The notes: generated from the letters alone by a model not told the origin. Numbered from the stretch's first letter, positions 1-7,696 are shown. The stretch is DNA of 39,380 nucleotides from CAYVQZ01 sp964453435 (GCA_964453435.1 CAYVQZ010000051.1:1-39380), one strand, 5' to 3'. Made by a program: numbers and translations.

Positions 1-817
1 CTAGATAGGGCACTACCTGGCCGTACCCTCCCACCAGCGCGATGAGCAGCGAAAATGGGACGCCGACGATGAGCAGCCCGATGAAATAAAACGCGGCGAG
101 GATTGTGCATACCACCATCTGGCCCCTGAAAAAACTTCGGAGATTCTGGTCGATTCTACCGAGGATTTTCAGAATGTAGTCACGGCGCGCCGGAGGGATA
201 AGTTCTTCCGCGCCGGCCAGGATCCTGTTGAAATCTTTCAGCAAGTAGACGGCCACGACCGCAAACAACAGAAAGTTGGCGATGAATCCTACGACCCCGA
301 ACGTGCCGCTCACGAACCCGATGAGCACGTCGTCAAGGGACTGAAGCGCCTTCGGGAGATAACTCTCCAGTTGGTCGAGCAGGCCTTGCATACCTTCCAT
401 GATTCTCTCGGCGAAACGGGAACCGCTGAATCTGAGAAAAAGGTTCTCCCCTTTCTCCTTTATTATCGGAAACTTCTCGTTTACGGACCGGACCAGGGCC
501 TGGGTTTCCTGAACGAGCCTTGGAACAACGACGAGCAGCGTCGCGGCGACCCCCGCCAGGATGGCCAGGAGGATGCCCGCTATGGAGACGGTGCGAGGGA
601 TTTTTCGATTTTCGAGGTAATCAACGACCGGATGGAAAATGTAAGCGACAATGAAGGCGAGTGTCAGGGAAACCAGTATTTGTCGCAGTTCGTAACTGGC
701 CCACAAAATGAGGGCAATCAGGCCGGCGATTACGGCGAATCGGAACCAGATGTTTTCCCAGAGTTTTCCCAATATTCGCTCGAATCGTTCAGGATGGGCA
801 GAAGACCATGCCCGCAT
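1..817 (-). CDS. AI-2E family transporter (PerM/UPF0118-like), truncated by window edge
   Basis: An open minus-strand frame runs off the left edge, so the C-terminus is missing. It reads as a polytopic membrane protein: a first hydrophobic segment just after the start, the segment ILVSLTLAFIVAYIFHPVVD, a soluble stretch, then the closely spaced helices and GGYGQVVPYL-type ending typical of the AI-2E/PerM family. The family is broad; members export small molecules or ions, and only a few relate to autoinducer-2, so the substrate is unknown. The ATG at 815-817 lies inside the end of amrB (29-bp overlap), which suggests translational coupling, but no good ribosome site is visible and an internal TTG is possible. 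It is the last visible gene of the tyrS-led operon. The family is fairly sure, the start less so. Confidence 0.8.
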   Translation of the reverse strand, partial: MRAWSSAHPERFERILGKLWENIWFRFAVIAGLIALILWASYELRQILVSLTLAFIVAYIFHPVVDYLENRKIPRTVSIAGILLAILAGVAATLLVVVPRLVQETQALVRSVNEKFPIIKEKGENLFLRFSGSRFAERIMEGMQGLLDQLESYLPKALQSLDDVLIGFVSGTFGVVGFIANFLLFAVVAVYLLKDFNRILAGAEELIPPARRDYILKILGRIDQNLRSFFRGQMVVCTILAAFYFIGLLIVGVPFSLLIALVGGYGQVVPYL

Positions 818-1646
818 AGCCGACTGCCATTTGAAATTGCCGGTCGGGCCGGACGTCGAAACTCGTTGTATACTCGAGAGTCACTCCACTCGCGCAGCCC
901 AATTTTCTCGCCGCTGCCACCGTGGCCGCCAACGCGCCCGCCCCGCACGCGTTCTGGTTCCGAACCGCCTCCGGCACGATTTCCTCTGCCTTCAGTCCAG
1001 CGGCAAGCTCCAATATACGGGCGTCGTTTCGCTTCATCCACTCGTATGCCGACGGCCCGTACCCGCCGGGCGCGAACGAGTATGCGTCGCCGTAATGGGT
1101 GAGGTCGGTTGTTCCGACCACTACAGTGTCCACTTGATTCTTCCTGATAAATTCGCCGATTCGTTCTCCGAGCGCGGGCGCTCTTTGGTCGGGCAGCACG
1201 GAAATCGGAACAGCCTTGGCGTTGGGGAAGAAATATTTGATGAACGGCATCTGCACTTCAATCGAGTGCTCATAGTCGTGGGCCGACTCATCTTTCCTCA
1301 GAATCTTTCCTGCGTGATGCGCCAGGCGGTCGGCGAGCTCTCGGTCAATTTCCATGTCTCCGAAGGGAGTGCTCCACGAGCCGTTCGGATAGACCGCGTT
1401 CTCGGGAATACCCCTGTGAACCGTTCCCAACAGAATGAAGGTGTTCGGCTCCCGATAAGTCTTTATTGTCTGGAACACCTTTGCCGCCACGGCGCCGGAA
1501 AATTCCCAGCCCGCATGCGGAACCACCGCCGCGACCGGTGGCGAGGCCAGTTGTGGCGGGTCGAACTTTCGCAAGACATTCCGTATCCACGATTCCGAAG
1601 CTCCGCGATAGAAACCGGCGGCATACTGAGGTCTCGCCTGGGGCAT
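789..1646 (-). CDS. amrB: AmmeMemoRadiSam system protein B (MEMO1 family)
   Basis: A 285-residue MEMO-family protein, close to the usual length. MEMO proteins share the fold of class III extradiol dioxygenases. The conserved metal-site histidines are visible in VPHAGWEFSG (H44) and LGTVHRG (H77), with the family's TTDLTHYG and NACGAG motifs further on. The ATG at 1646 follows AGGAGG at good spacing, and the gene starts 6 bp after the amrA stop. In bacteria this protein is usually encoded with an AMMECR1 protein and a radical SAM enzyme (AmrS); the biochemical role of the set is unresolved. Here A and B are adjacent but no AmrS is visible within the window. Identity is strong, function unknown. 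Confidence 0.93.
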   Translation of the reverse strand: MPQARPQYAAGFYRGASESWIRNVLRKFDPPQLASPPVAAVVPHAGWEFSGAVAAKVFQTIKTYREPNTFILLGTVHRGIPENAVYPNGSWSTPFGDMEIDRELADRLAHHAGKILRKDESAHDYEHSIEVQMPFIKYFFPNAKAVPISVLPDQRAPALGERIGEFIRKNQVDTVVVGTTDLTHYGDAYSFAPGGYGPSAYEWMKRNDARILELAAGLKAEEIVPEAVRNQNACGAGALAATVAAARKLGCASGVTLEYTTSFDVRPDRQFQMAVGYAGMVFCPS

Positions 1647-1652
1647 AGCCGG

Positions 1653-2237
1653 TTACCTCCTTTCGTCGGACAGCAGGCTTTCACTGAACACCTGCGCGGA
1701 AAAAATGTAAAGCTTTGCGCTCGGGTCCTTCCACGCGTCAGGCTCCAGCCCCGCTTTCCGGCATGTTTCCCGCAGAAATTGTATTCGGTCCCAGCCGCAC
1801 TCTGTGGCCACCTGTGGCAACAGCAGGCCCGAGAAACCGGCTTTCCTTATCATGAGTCCGTGTTCGCCCACATTGATCTCCCCGCTGTCGTGAATTTCCC
1901 GCGGGGGAGTCAGCACGGAAATCTCGAGGTCGAGGTCGAGGAATTCGTCGGGGGTGACGGGGTAAAACCTGGGGTCCCTCGTAGCGCAGGCGACAGCCAT
2001 CTCGGTGACCGTTTCCAAAAGCGGCTTGACGGGTTCGACGTAGCCGATACAGCCCCGCAGCGCTCCGCCCTTTTCGTGAAGGCTTACAAAGGCGCCCCGC
2101 TTTTCGTTCAACTTCGGATTATCGGTGGAAAATGTCGGAATCGTGCCGTCCGCGACGTATTCGAGGACCGTCGTGCGGGCAACATCGAGTATGAATCGCT
2201 GCTCTTTTTCATCAAGCAACTGTTCCGGGGCGTCCAT
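1653..2237 (-). CDS. amrA: AmmeMemoRadiSam system protein A (AMMECR1 domain)
   Basis: A 194-residue single-domain AMMECR1 protein. The hallmark LRGCIG motif sits in GGALRGCIGYVEPVKPL, followed by the conserved TRDPRFYPVTPDEF and DLDLEISVL segments and the GLLLPQVATECGWD stretch near the end. The ATG at 2237 is preceded by a G-rich ribosome-site-like AAGGGGGG. It lies 51 bp downstream of trxA and 6 bp upstream of amrB on the same strand, so all three are probably co-transcribed from the tyrS promoter. The cysteine in LRGCIG is intact. The family's reaction is not established; a link to radical SAM chemistry is inferred from genome context in many organisms. Confidence 0.93.
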   Translation of the reverse strand: MDAPEQLLDEKEQRFILDVARTTVLEYVADGTIPTFSTDNPKLNEKRGAFVSLHEKGGALRGCIGYVEPVKPLLETVTEMAVACATRDPRFYPVTPDEFLDLDLEISVLTPPREIHDSGEINVGEHGLMIRKAGFSGLLLPQVATECGWDRIQFLRETCRKAGLEPDAWKDPSAKLYIFSAQVFSESLLSDERR

Positions 2238-2288
2238 GAGATTGAGCCCCCCTTCGTGCTCTTAAAGCCGCATCCGGACACAAAGTCC

Positions 2289-2618
2289 TCAGAACAACTC
2301 CTCCAGTTTTGCTTTCATTGTTCCCTTGCTCTCCACGCCCACAAGACGCGACATTTCTTTTCCGTCTTTGAAGAAAATCATGGTCGGGATCGCGTGAATC
2401 TTGAACTGCGTTGGGGTCTGCTTATTTTCGTCGACATTCAGTTTGGCGACGACGGCCTTTCCTTCGACTTCCTGAGCGAGTTCTTCCAGCACCGGCGCCA
2501 CCATGCGGCAGGGGCCGCACCATTCAGCCCAGAAATCCACCACAATGGGAAGAGAACTGTTCAATACCTTCTCCTCGAAATCGTTGTCCGTAATGTGTAC
2601 TATCTTGTCACCAGCCAT
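2289..2618 (-). CDS. trxA: thioredoxin
   Basis: A 109-residue thioredoxin of standard length. The active site is W33-C34-G35-P36-C37, preceded by VVDFWAEW; the cis-proline loop is IHAIPTM and the C-terminal helix carries the usual VGVESKGTMKAKLEEL pattern. It acts as a cytoplasmic disulfide reductant for ribonucleotide reductase and other targets. The ATG at 2618 follows AGGAGGCAGGA, a strong ribosome site. It is 30 bp downstream of tyrS and upstream of amrA, so it sits in the middle of the leftward operon. Nothing in the sequence is unusual. Confidence 0.97.
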   Translation of the reverse strand: MAGDKIVHITDNDFEEKVLNSSLPIVVDFWAEWCGPCRMVAPVLEELAQEVEGKAVVAKLNVDENKQTPTQFKIHAIPTMIFFKDGKEMSRLVGVESKGTMKAKLEELF

Positions 2619-2648
2619 TCCTGCCTCCTTTTACAATTCATGCGCACG

Positions 2649-3893
2649 TCAATCGATTTCTATCTTTGCGAACCTGCGTTTGCCGGCCTGCAGCACGTCG
2701 CCGGTGTTGATGGCGACGTCGCAGCTCTCCATTGACACTTCCTGCTGGTTAATGCGGACTCCCCGTTGCTCTATCATGCGCCGGGCCTCCGCGTTTGATT
2801 GGGCGAACCCGCCCTCGACAAGCAGTTTTACAACCCATATCTTGCCGTTGTCAATGTCGGAGCGGTTCACCTTGAGGACCGGCATTTCTTCCGGCAGTTC
2901 TCTCTGCGAGAACACCTTTTCGAAGCGCCGCTCAGCCGCGTCCGCCTCCGCTTCTCCATAATACAGTATAACGATTTCGCGGGCGAGTCGCTTCTTCGCG
3001 TCGCGCGGATGCAAAGAGCCGGACTTGACCTGCTTCCTTATTTCATCGATTTCTTCTTCGGGAACTTCTGTCGCCAGCGCGAAATACTTCCACATGAGGG
3101 AGTCGGCGACAGACATGGTTTTTCCGAATATCTCGTCGGGCGGCTCGTTGATTCCGATGTGGTTGCCCAGGCTCTTGCTCATTTTCTGCACGCCGTCGGT
3201 TCCTTCAAGCAACGGCATCGTGAGCACCACCTGAGGCTCCTGCCCGTACTCTCTCTGAATAACCCTGCCCACCAGCAAATTGAATTTCTGGTCGGTGCCG
3301 CCGAGCTCGACGTCGGCCTCGAGGGCGACCGAGTCGTAGCCTTGAACGAGAGGATACAATAGTTCCAGCACGCTGATGGGTTGGTTGGCCGCCATACGTT
3401 TCGCGAAATCGTCGCGCTCGAGCAATCGGGCGACAGTATAACGCGACGCCAGCCCGATAACGTCTTCAAAGCTCATCGAGCCGCACCACTGGCTGTTGAA
3501 CACGATGCGCGTTTTCTCCGGGTCGAGAATCTTGTAAATCTGTTTCTGGTATGTCTTTGCGTTTTCCGTCACTTCCTCGCGCGACAATTGCCGCCGGGTC
3601 TCCGTCTTGCCCGACGGGTCGCCTATCATGCCGGTGAAGTCGCCTATCAGAAAAATGACTTCGTGGCCGAGGTCCTGAAAGTGTTTCATTTTCCGGATGA
3701 CCACCGCACTCCCGATATGCAGGTCCGGAGCCGTCGGGTCGAATCCCGCCTTGACCCTGAGCGGTTTCCCCGTTTCCTGAGAACGTCTCAATTTCCGCAG
3801 AAGTTCTTCTTCCGTAATTATTTCTGCAACGCCGCGCTTGATGATTTTCAGTTGCTCTTCGGGGCTCAACTCGTTCTCCTCGGCAAGAAACAT
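2649..3893 (-). CDS. tyrS: tyrosyl-tRNA synthetase
   Basis: Class I tyrosyl-tRNA synthetase of the TyrZ type, charging tRNA-Tyr in the cytoplasm. Seen: a Rossmann domain with the HIGH-type motif PDLHIGS (about residues 57-62), the GGTDQKFNLL tyrosine-site segment, KMSKS (about 237-241), and a C-terminal S4 RNA-binding domain beginning near GGFAQSNAEARRMIEQRGVRIN. I chose the ATG at 3893 (414 residues) because the family begins with a short leader before SPEEQLKIIKRG. A TTG at 3917 would add eight residues but would lie at the expected transcription start of the upstream promoter. No clear Shine-Dalgarno is visible. It is the first gene of the leftward operon. Confidence 0.96.
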   Translation of the reverse strand: MFLAEENELSPEEQLKIIKRGVAEIITEEELLRKLRRSQETGKPLRVKAGFDPTAPDLHIGSAVVIRKMKHFQDLGHEVIFLIGDFTGMIGDPSGKTETRRQLSREEVTENAKTYQKQIYKILDPEKTRIVFNSQWCGSMSFEDVIGLASRYTVARLLERDDFAKRMAANQPISVLELLYPLVQGYDSVALEADVELGGTDQKFNLLVGRVIQREYGQEPQVVLTMPLLEGTDGVQKMSKSLGNHIGINEPPDEIFGKTMSVADSLMWKYFALATEVPEEEIDEIRKQVKSGSLHPRDAKKRLAREIVILYYGEAEADAAERRFEKVFSQRELPEEMPVLKVNRSDIDNGKIWVVKLLVEGGFAQSNAEARRMIEQRGVRINQQEVSMESCDVAINTGDVLQAGKRRFAKIEID

Positions 3894-3924
3894 CGGTTTT
3901 GAAATCGAGGGCAACAATTATTGG

Positions 3925-3955
3925 TCATTATAACACCGCGTCATAAATCATTTCA
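3925..3955. repeat. 31-bp promoter-like dispersed repeat, copy 1
   Basis: Matches 7193-7223 at 27 of 31 positions by eye, in the same orientation. The shared core is TCATTATA, one variable base, then CACCGCGTC and a TCATTTCA end. Here it forms most of the tyrS promoter. Confidence 0.7.
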
Positions 3956-3956
3956 A
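3927..3956 (-). promoter_or_regulatory. sigma70-type promoter for the tyrS operon
   Basis: On the minus strand TTGAAA (3951-3956) and TATAAT (3927-3932) are separated by 18 bp. Transcription would start near 3920, giving a leader of about 27 nt to the ATG at 3893. The whole element lies within a 31-bp sequence that recurs at 7193-7223. Confidence 0.75.
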
Positions 3957-4095
3957 ATATGTTTCCGACAAGAATGCTTCCAGCTAGTTTTCACGGATTG
4001 CACGGATTTTTTCTTTTATTCCGTGAAGGAATCCGAAAAAGATTCGTTGAACCGCCGAGGCGCGAAGAGGGCAAAGGAACTAAAGCCTTGTCTCA

Positions 4096-4254
4096 ACCGC
4101 GGATTGACACGACTTTTCTTTTCAACGAGAACCGTTAAGACTGGAACCGCGGATGGACGCGAATAAACGCGCATACTACAAGACCGGAGGAGAAAGAACC
4201 AAGACAGAGACAAAAACTATTTATCCGCAGATGGCGCTGATTTTCCCAGATTTG
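4096..4254. repeat. cluster of CCGC(A/G)GAT dispersed repeats
   Basis: Three related units: CAACCGCGGATTGACACG from 4098, GAACCGCGGATGGACGCG from 4144, and TTATCCGCAGATGGCGCTGA from 4221. A fourth and fifth lie at 32350 and 32451. Degenerate repeats of this look are common in some environmental bacterial genomes; their function is unknown. Confidence 0.6.
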
Positions 4255-4333
4255 CTTTCAACCAGCAAAACAAAGGGGTTAGATCTACACGGCTTGTTGC
4301 CGGAAGGGCTTTTTCTTGCAGAAGACACCCCTA

Positions 4334-4444
4334 TTGTCATTCTGAGGAGCAAAGCGCCGAAGAATGTTCTTTTTTGGCGCCATCAATTGCGAGAGTCTTC
4401 GCGGGAGTTTATCCTGAGGGACCCGAAAGGGCTCAGAATGACAA
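4334..4444. repeat. inverted-repeat element with TTGTCATTCTGAG ends
   Basis: TTGTCATTCTGAG (4334-4346) and its exact reverse complement CTCAGAATGACAA (4432-4444) flank 85 bp. The left part continues as GAGCAAAGCGCCGAAGAATG, and a diverged copy of that half is at 16745-16776. It resembles a short non-autonomous repeat, possibly a hairpin-forming element. Confidence 0.65.
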
Positions 4445-4482
4445 ACAAAAGCGCCCGGAAAGGTATTCCGGCAACAGGCCGT

Positions 4483-4573
4483 ACATATTTGACAAGCGGC
4501 GGCGAAGGAGTCACCGATTAAAAGACCTCGAGGCAATAGAAACAACGGGCTCAGGTCACGTATTTGACAAGCG
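4483..4573. repeat. direct repeat of (A/G)TATTTGACAAGCG near the transposase remnant
   Basis: ACATATTTGACAAGCG (4483-4498) and ACGTATTTGACAAGCG (4558-4573) differ at one base. On the minus strand the second copy lies just downstream of the decayed transposase and is followed by GTGACCTGAGCCCG, a sequence type often seen at the 3' end of REP-associated transposase units. Confidence 0.5.
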
Positions 4574-4622
4574 CAGGTTTTTGTAATCTTTTCGATGGCC
4601 TTCCTCAACCGCGCCTCCTGCG

Positions 4623-4783
4623 CTATTTTTGTTTCATGCGACGACTGGCTGTCGAGACGCCCGACTCGCCGATACCCAGCCTCGCTCCGATCTGTCTGAG
4701 CCGCTGACCAGTATATTGCTGGAGAAGATACAGTTGATGTGATAAAAAGCCCCGGCGTATTCGATTCTCAGTGGACGCGCCAT
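4623..4783 (-). pseudogene. REP-associated tyrosine transposase, internally deleted remnant
   Basis: The minus strand begins with ATG at 4783 and reads MARPLRIEYAGAFYHIN, the typical N-terminus of REP-associated tyrosine transposases (Y1/HUH family). It then jumps, in another frame, to YLLQQYTGQRLRQIGARLG and GIGESGVSTASRRMKQK, the typical C-terminal helix-turn-helix, ending at TAG 4623. Intact members are roughly 200-300 residues, so the centre, including the HUH motif and catalytic tyrosine, is deleted at about 4725-4732. It cannot be active. Domestication of REP elements by such enzymes is known; here only the footprint remains. Confidence 0.75.
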
Positions 4784-4868
4784 CTTTCTCCACCCCTGGT
4801 TGAAGATGACGCTTTTATATCACCAAAGCCTATAGCTCATCAAATGGGTGACCCCCTTTTCCGCTCTA

Positions 4869-5312
4869 TTATAGATAGGGAAAAAGGTTACGCTTAAAGT
4901 CGTCGAGTTGATTGAGCAGTTTTAAGTGCTTGGCTTCGTCTTCAAGCAAATATGTGAGGAGATGTCTGATTGCAAAAAGCCGGCTGTCCCGAATCGCTTG
5001 TTGCGCTATGTCCACTGACTTCTGCTCGATCTTGTGGTAGCCATCCACCAGATCCCATATTTCCTGCAGTTCGTCCGGGGTCAGGTGAAGCGCCTGCTTC
5101 GTAAGGCTATTCTTAATAAGCTCCAGAACTTCAATGTGCGTTTCCGAATCTCTTCTGATTATTTCAGCCACCATCTTTATCAGGGGATTCTCGGTCCTTT
5201 TTTGAACTTCGGTGCATGTTCGTGCTGAAGTTGACTCCATCTTCTGCCACTTGTCGAGGTCAGCGAGAAATCGGCCCTTCTTTTCAACGGATTCCAAGGA
5301 TTTCCTTGGCAT
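4869..5312 (-). CDS. small ferritin-like four-helix protein, function unknown
   Basis: 147 residues, almost entirely helical, with two potential metal-binding helix motifs: RRDSETHIEVLELI in the first half and LLEDEAKHLKLL (an ExxH pattern) near the end. This layout recalls ferritin-like or rubrerythrin-like bundles, but the first motif lacks the canonical ExxH spacing, so iron binding is only an inference. The ATG at 5312 is preferred: it follows AAGGGTG at suitable spacing, whereas a TTG at 5318 would be too close. There is no signal peptide, so it should be cytoplasmic. It stands alone, with repeat-rich DNA on one side and an empty gap on the other. Confidence 0.65.
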   Translation of the reverse strand: MPRKSLESVEKKGRFLADLDKWQKMESTSARTCTEVQKRTENPLIKMVAEIIRRDSETHIEVLELIKNSLTKQALHLTPDELQEIWDLVDGYHKIEQKSVDIAQQAIRDSRLFAIRHLLTYLLEDEAKHLKLLNQLDDFKRNLFPYL

Positions 5313-5792
5313 GATCAATCACCCTTTCTTGCTACAGCTCCCATCGTTATGGTTTTCGGGCTATGGATCCAAATCGCGCCGGCGCCACTTCCGTGTCCGG
5401 CCAAGCAAAAGAAAACTCTCAGAAAAGGCTGAGGCATAATCTCACCTCCCTGGGCCAACAGCCTTCGCTCCGTATCCCCAGCTGATACCCGCAACCTTTT
5501 GTATCCCCTGCTTTTTTGACCATGCATAACTCAATTCTACCATGATTCCTTGAATTTTGACAGTTTCGTCGAGGCTTCAAGAAAGAAAATGTCTCATTTT
5601 TTGCTCAAAGCCAACTCATTTTGCGTGTACAAAAAAGTCACCCTTCCTCCCATCCAATCGTTCAAATATCGCTCTTGGCGAGCAAAGATTCCGTTTTCCT
5701 AAGCCTCACTTCCGCAGATGGTCTTTGATGTTCCGCTCTTTTGAAGGTTTAAGCTCCAAGTCGGCGGTTGATTCGGTGCGCTATTGCTCCAG
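5313..5792. other. intergenic gap, no credible gene
   Basis: About 480 bp between the ferritin-like gene and the promoter at 5793. Open frames on both strands are short and show no family resemblance or ribosome sites. A fragment TTCCGCAGATGG near 5712 may be a relic of the CCGCAGAT repeat. I see no RNA gene. Confidence 0.55.
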
Positions 5793-5821
5793 TTGACTTC
5801 AGCCTCCTTGAATAATATCAT
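5793..5821 (+). promoter_or_regulatory. sigma70-type promoter of the 428-residue gene
   Basis: TTGACT (5793-5798), a 17-bp spacer, and TATCAT (5816-5821). Transcription would begin near 5828, leaving a leader of about 60 nt before the ATG at 5890. Confidence 0.7.
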
Positions 5822-5889
5822 GGTGAGTGAAGGACGATGGGCTTGTAAACGGTGGTGTCAGATAGAGAGTCGGAGACGTGAGGTAACCT

Positions 5890-7176
5890 ATGCAGAAGCG
5901 ACGCAAACGAATCAAACCGGGTGAGACGGTTCCCCTGCGCTTGAGCGACCGCGAGCGGCTCCTGATTCTGAACGAGACACTGCTCGACGCTCCGGAAATT
6001 CTTGAAAAGGTGCGCCTCGCAATAATTGAGCAAGGCAAGGTAGTCCTTCGGTTTACCCTGGAAGAATTGGAAGAGTTGGCTGAGCACGTCGCGGCTGCGG
6101 CAAACCATGCCGAGAACGAAGCGCTCGAGCGGGAGTTGGACCGACTCTACGACCTGATAGAAGGCCTTCTCGATACGGGCACGGACCAAGAGGCGGATGA
6201 AGATGTTTTTGATTCGTTTCCGACGGACCCATCAGACCCCTTGTCGGCGCTGAGGGAATTTGTGCGGCAGACGGTCGGTGACAAAGAGTTCGGCAGCCTT
6301 GAGGAGGCGCAGGAATACGTTTCGAAGGCGATGGAGGAATACAACCGCCGACCTCAGCAAGAAATGGGAGGCCTGTCTCCGGTGCAGGTGCGCAGGTTGC
6401 TTTTGAGCGAATGGCGGGACGAGCGCGGCGCTATCTTTCTGAACACGGCTCTGTCGACGGCTGACCTTGAAAGCGCCATGATATTTGCCCACGCCCGCAC
6501 TTTCCTTGCCGCCGTTCATCAATCCAATGGCGTCAAGGCAACGTCAAAAGGGAATCTGAACCGGAAGTTTGTGGAGGAAATGGTCAACGCGATGGATTGG
6601 CCGGCGGGGTTTGTGGATGACCTTTGGAAATACAATAAGGTTTTGAACGAACTTGACGTTGGGCCCGTTCATGTTCTGCGGCTCGTTCTCACAATGGCCG
6701 GTCTCCTTCGACGGACGAAAGGAATTTTCAAAACAACCAATCGCGGCAAGGAACTCCTGAAAGAGGAGAGAGCAGGAGAACTTTATGGGTTGCTTTTCAG
6801 CACATATTTCAGGAAACTCAATTTGTCCTATATGAGTTTCGGGCCCGAGGCTCCCGCTGTGCAGCACACGATCGCATTTTCGCTCTACATGCTGTCAAAG
6901 CATGCCGATGACTGGATAAAACTGGAGACGCTGGCGCCGTTCCTGTTGTTGCCGGCGGCAAGGGGTCAGTTATATCAACCGGGCAGGAGCGACACCGGAA
7001 TCTACTTCAACTCGTTAGTGTGTTATCGGGTTATTCAACCGCTTGAGTCCTTCGGCTTGCTGGAACTACGCGAATTCGGGAAACCCGGTATTCCGCAAAA
7101 CTTCGAGGTCCGCAAAACCGGTTTATTCGACAAATTCATCCGATTCCATCTAACAGAAAACCCGGATTATATATAA
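5890..7176 (+). CDS. uncharacterised 428-residue protein
   Basis: I do not recognise a function. The ATG follows GAGGT at good spacing. The first 95 residues form a charged helical module with GETVPLRLSDRERLLILNET and a helix rich in Glu and His (ELAEHVAAAANHAENEALE). A second part holds EEYNRRPQQEMGGLSPVQVR and RRLLLSEW. The centre has KATSKGNLNRKFVEEMV and TMAGLLRRTKGIFKTTNRG, which look like winged-helix segments. The rest is helical with a large LLLPAAR block. No signal peptide or membrane helix is visible, so it is cytoplasmic and perhaps nucleic-acid-associated (weak inference). It has its own promoter and no operon partner. Confidence 0.85.
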   Translation: MQKRRKRIKPGETVPLRLSDRERLLILNETLLDAPEILEKVRLAIIEQGKVVLRFTLEELEELAEHVAAAANHAENEALERELDRLYDLIEGLLDTGTDQEADEDVFDSFPTDPSDPLSALREFVRQTVGDKEFGSLEEAQEYVSKAMEEYNRRPQQEMGGLSPVQVRRLLLSEWRDERGAIFLNTALSTADLESAMIFAHARTFLAAVHQSNGVKATSKGNLNRKFVEEMVNAMDWPAGFVDDLWKYNKVLNELDVGPVHVLRLVLTMAGLLRRTKGIFKTTNRGKELLKEERAGELYGLLFSTYFRKLNLSYMSFGPEAPAVQHTIAFSLYMLSKHADDWIKLETLAPFLLLPAARGQLYQPGRSDTGIYFNSLVCYRVIQPLESFGLLELREFGKPGIPQNFEVRKTGLFDKFIRFHLTENPDYI

Positions 7177-7192
7177 CCCTGTCGCTGAATGC

Positions 7193-7223
7193 TCATTATA
7201 GCACCGCGTCGCAACTCATTTCA
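7193..7223. repeat. 31-bp promoter-like dispersed repeat, copy 2
   Basis: Second copy of the tyrS promoter element. On the minus strand it keeps TATAAT (7195-7200) and a GTGAAA -35-like hexamer (7219-7224) with an 18-bp spacer. It points leftward into the 3' end of the 428-residue gene, so it could yield antisense RNA, or be a decayed copy. Confidence 0.65.
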
Positions 7224-7393
7224 CGAAGACTTCTGAACGCGCCTTTCCAATTTTTGAGGAGCTGTGGAGAGAGTTTGGCGGGACTCGAAACCAATCGGTT
7301 TAAGGGCGGCATCGGGGTGGCTTTCGGCGTATTTGAAAGCGCGGGACAGGGACAAAACAAGGACAACTTTGGAATTTCCTGCCTCAAAAGAGA

Positions 7394-7423
7394 ACGCCAA
7401 GGATAAGCGTAAATCCTTGGCGT
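7394..7423 (-). terminator. rho-independent terminator of tRNA-Ala
   Basis: A perfect 11-bp stem, ACGCCAAGGAT (7394-7404) with ATCCTTGGCGT (7413-7423), encloses an 8-nt loop. It lies 14 nt past the tRNA 3' end and is followed on the minus strand by TTCTCTTTTG, a moderately T-rich tract. Confidence 0.75.
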
Positions 7424-7437
7424 CCAATGATTGAAGT

Positions 7438-7513
7438 TGGTGGAGATGATGGGAATCGAACCCACGACCTTTTGACTGCCAGTCAAACGCTCTCCCAACT
7501 GAGCTACATCCCC
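7438..7513 (-). tRNA. tRNA-Ala, anticodon GGC
   Basis: 76 nt on the minus strand with encoded CCA. Acceptor GGGGATG pairs with CATCTCC including a G3-U70 wobble, the alanine identity element. D-arm GCTCAGTTGGGAGAGC, anticodon stem-loop TTTGA-CTGGCAG-TCAAA with GGC at 34-36, and T-arm GTGGGTTCGATTCCCAT are all intact. It has its own consensus promoter and terminator and so is a single-gene unit. Confidence 0.97.
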
Positions 7514-7534
7514 ACGTGCTTCGGTTCAAACCTA

Positions 7535-7563
7535 ATTATACGCAGGGGATACGGGATTGTCAA
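7535..7563 (-). promoter_or_regulatory. consensus sigma70 promoter for tRNA-Ala
   Basis: On the minus strand TTGACA (7558-7563) and TATAAT (7535-7540) are separated by exactly 17 bp, both perfect consensus hexamers. The tRNA 5' end lies 21 nt beyond the -10 box, as expected for a tRNA gene with a short 5' leader. Confidence 0.9.
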
Positions 7564-7696
7564 GGCGACCGGAAACGAAAACCACTTTCGGAAGCGAGGC
7601 AAAACCCCTCATTTTTACTGAGTGAAATCTATTGCTGCACGCCTCTCTCATGACGCGGTGCTTCCGCGTCCTGATTCCCATCTCGGATGAACGGAT

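Larger units (their letters stand above)
3957..4622. other. repeat-rich intergenic region, no credible gene
   Basis: About 670 bp with no gene I can support. It contains several decayed dispersed repeats: a TTTTCACGGATTGCACGGAT segment (3991-4010), an ACCGCCGAGGCGCGAAGAG segment near 4050, three copies of a CCGCGGAT/CCGCAGAT unit, a 13-bp inverted repeat pair (4334-4444), and two copies of TATTTGACAAGCG. Short frames here have repeat-derived translations and no codon bias or ribosome site. Confidence 0.7.

Noticed and set aside
1..817. Quorum-sensing role for the AI-2E family transporter
   Set aside because: Most members of this family are not linked to autoinducer-2, and no luxS or related gene is present.
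708..2735. Long plus-strand open frame (675 codons) across amrB, amrA and trxA
   Set aside because: It is antisense to three genes with clear family motifs, has no motifs of its own and is rich in His, Arg and Cys as expected for a GC-rich shadow frame.
4153..4608. Short frames on both strands in the repeat-rich gap
   Set aside because: Their translations are made of dispersed repeats and transposase 3' sequence, with no ribosome site.
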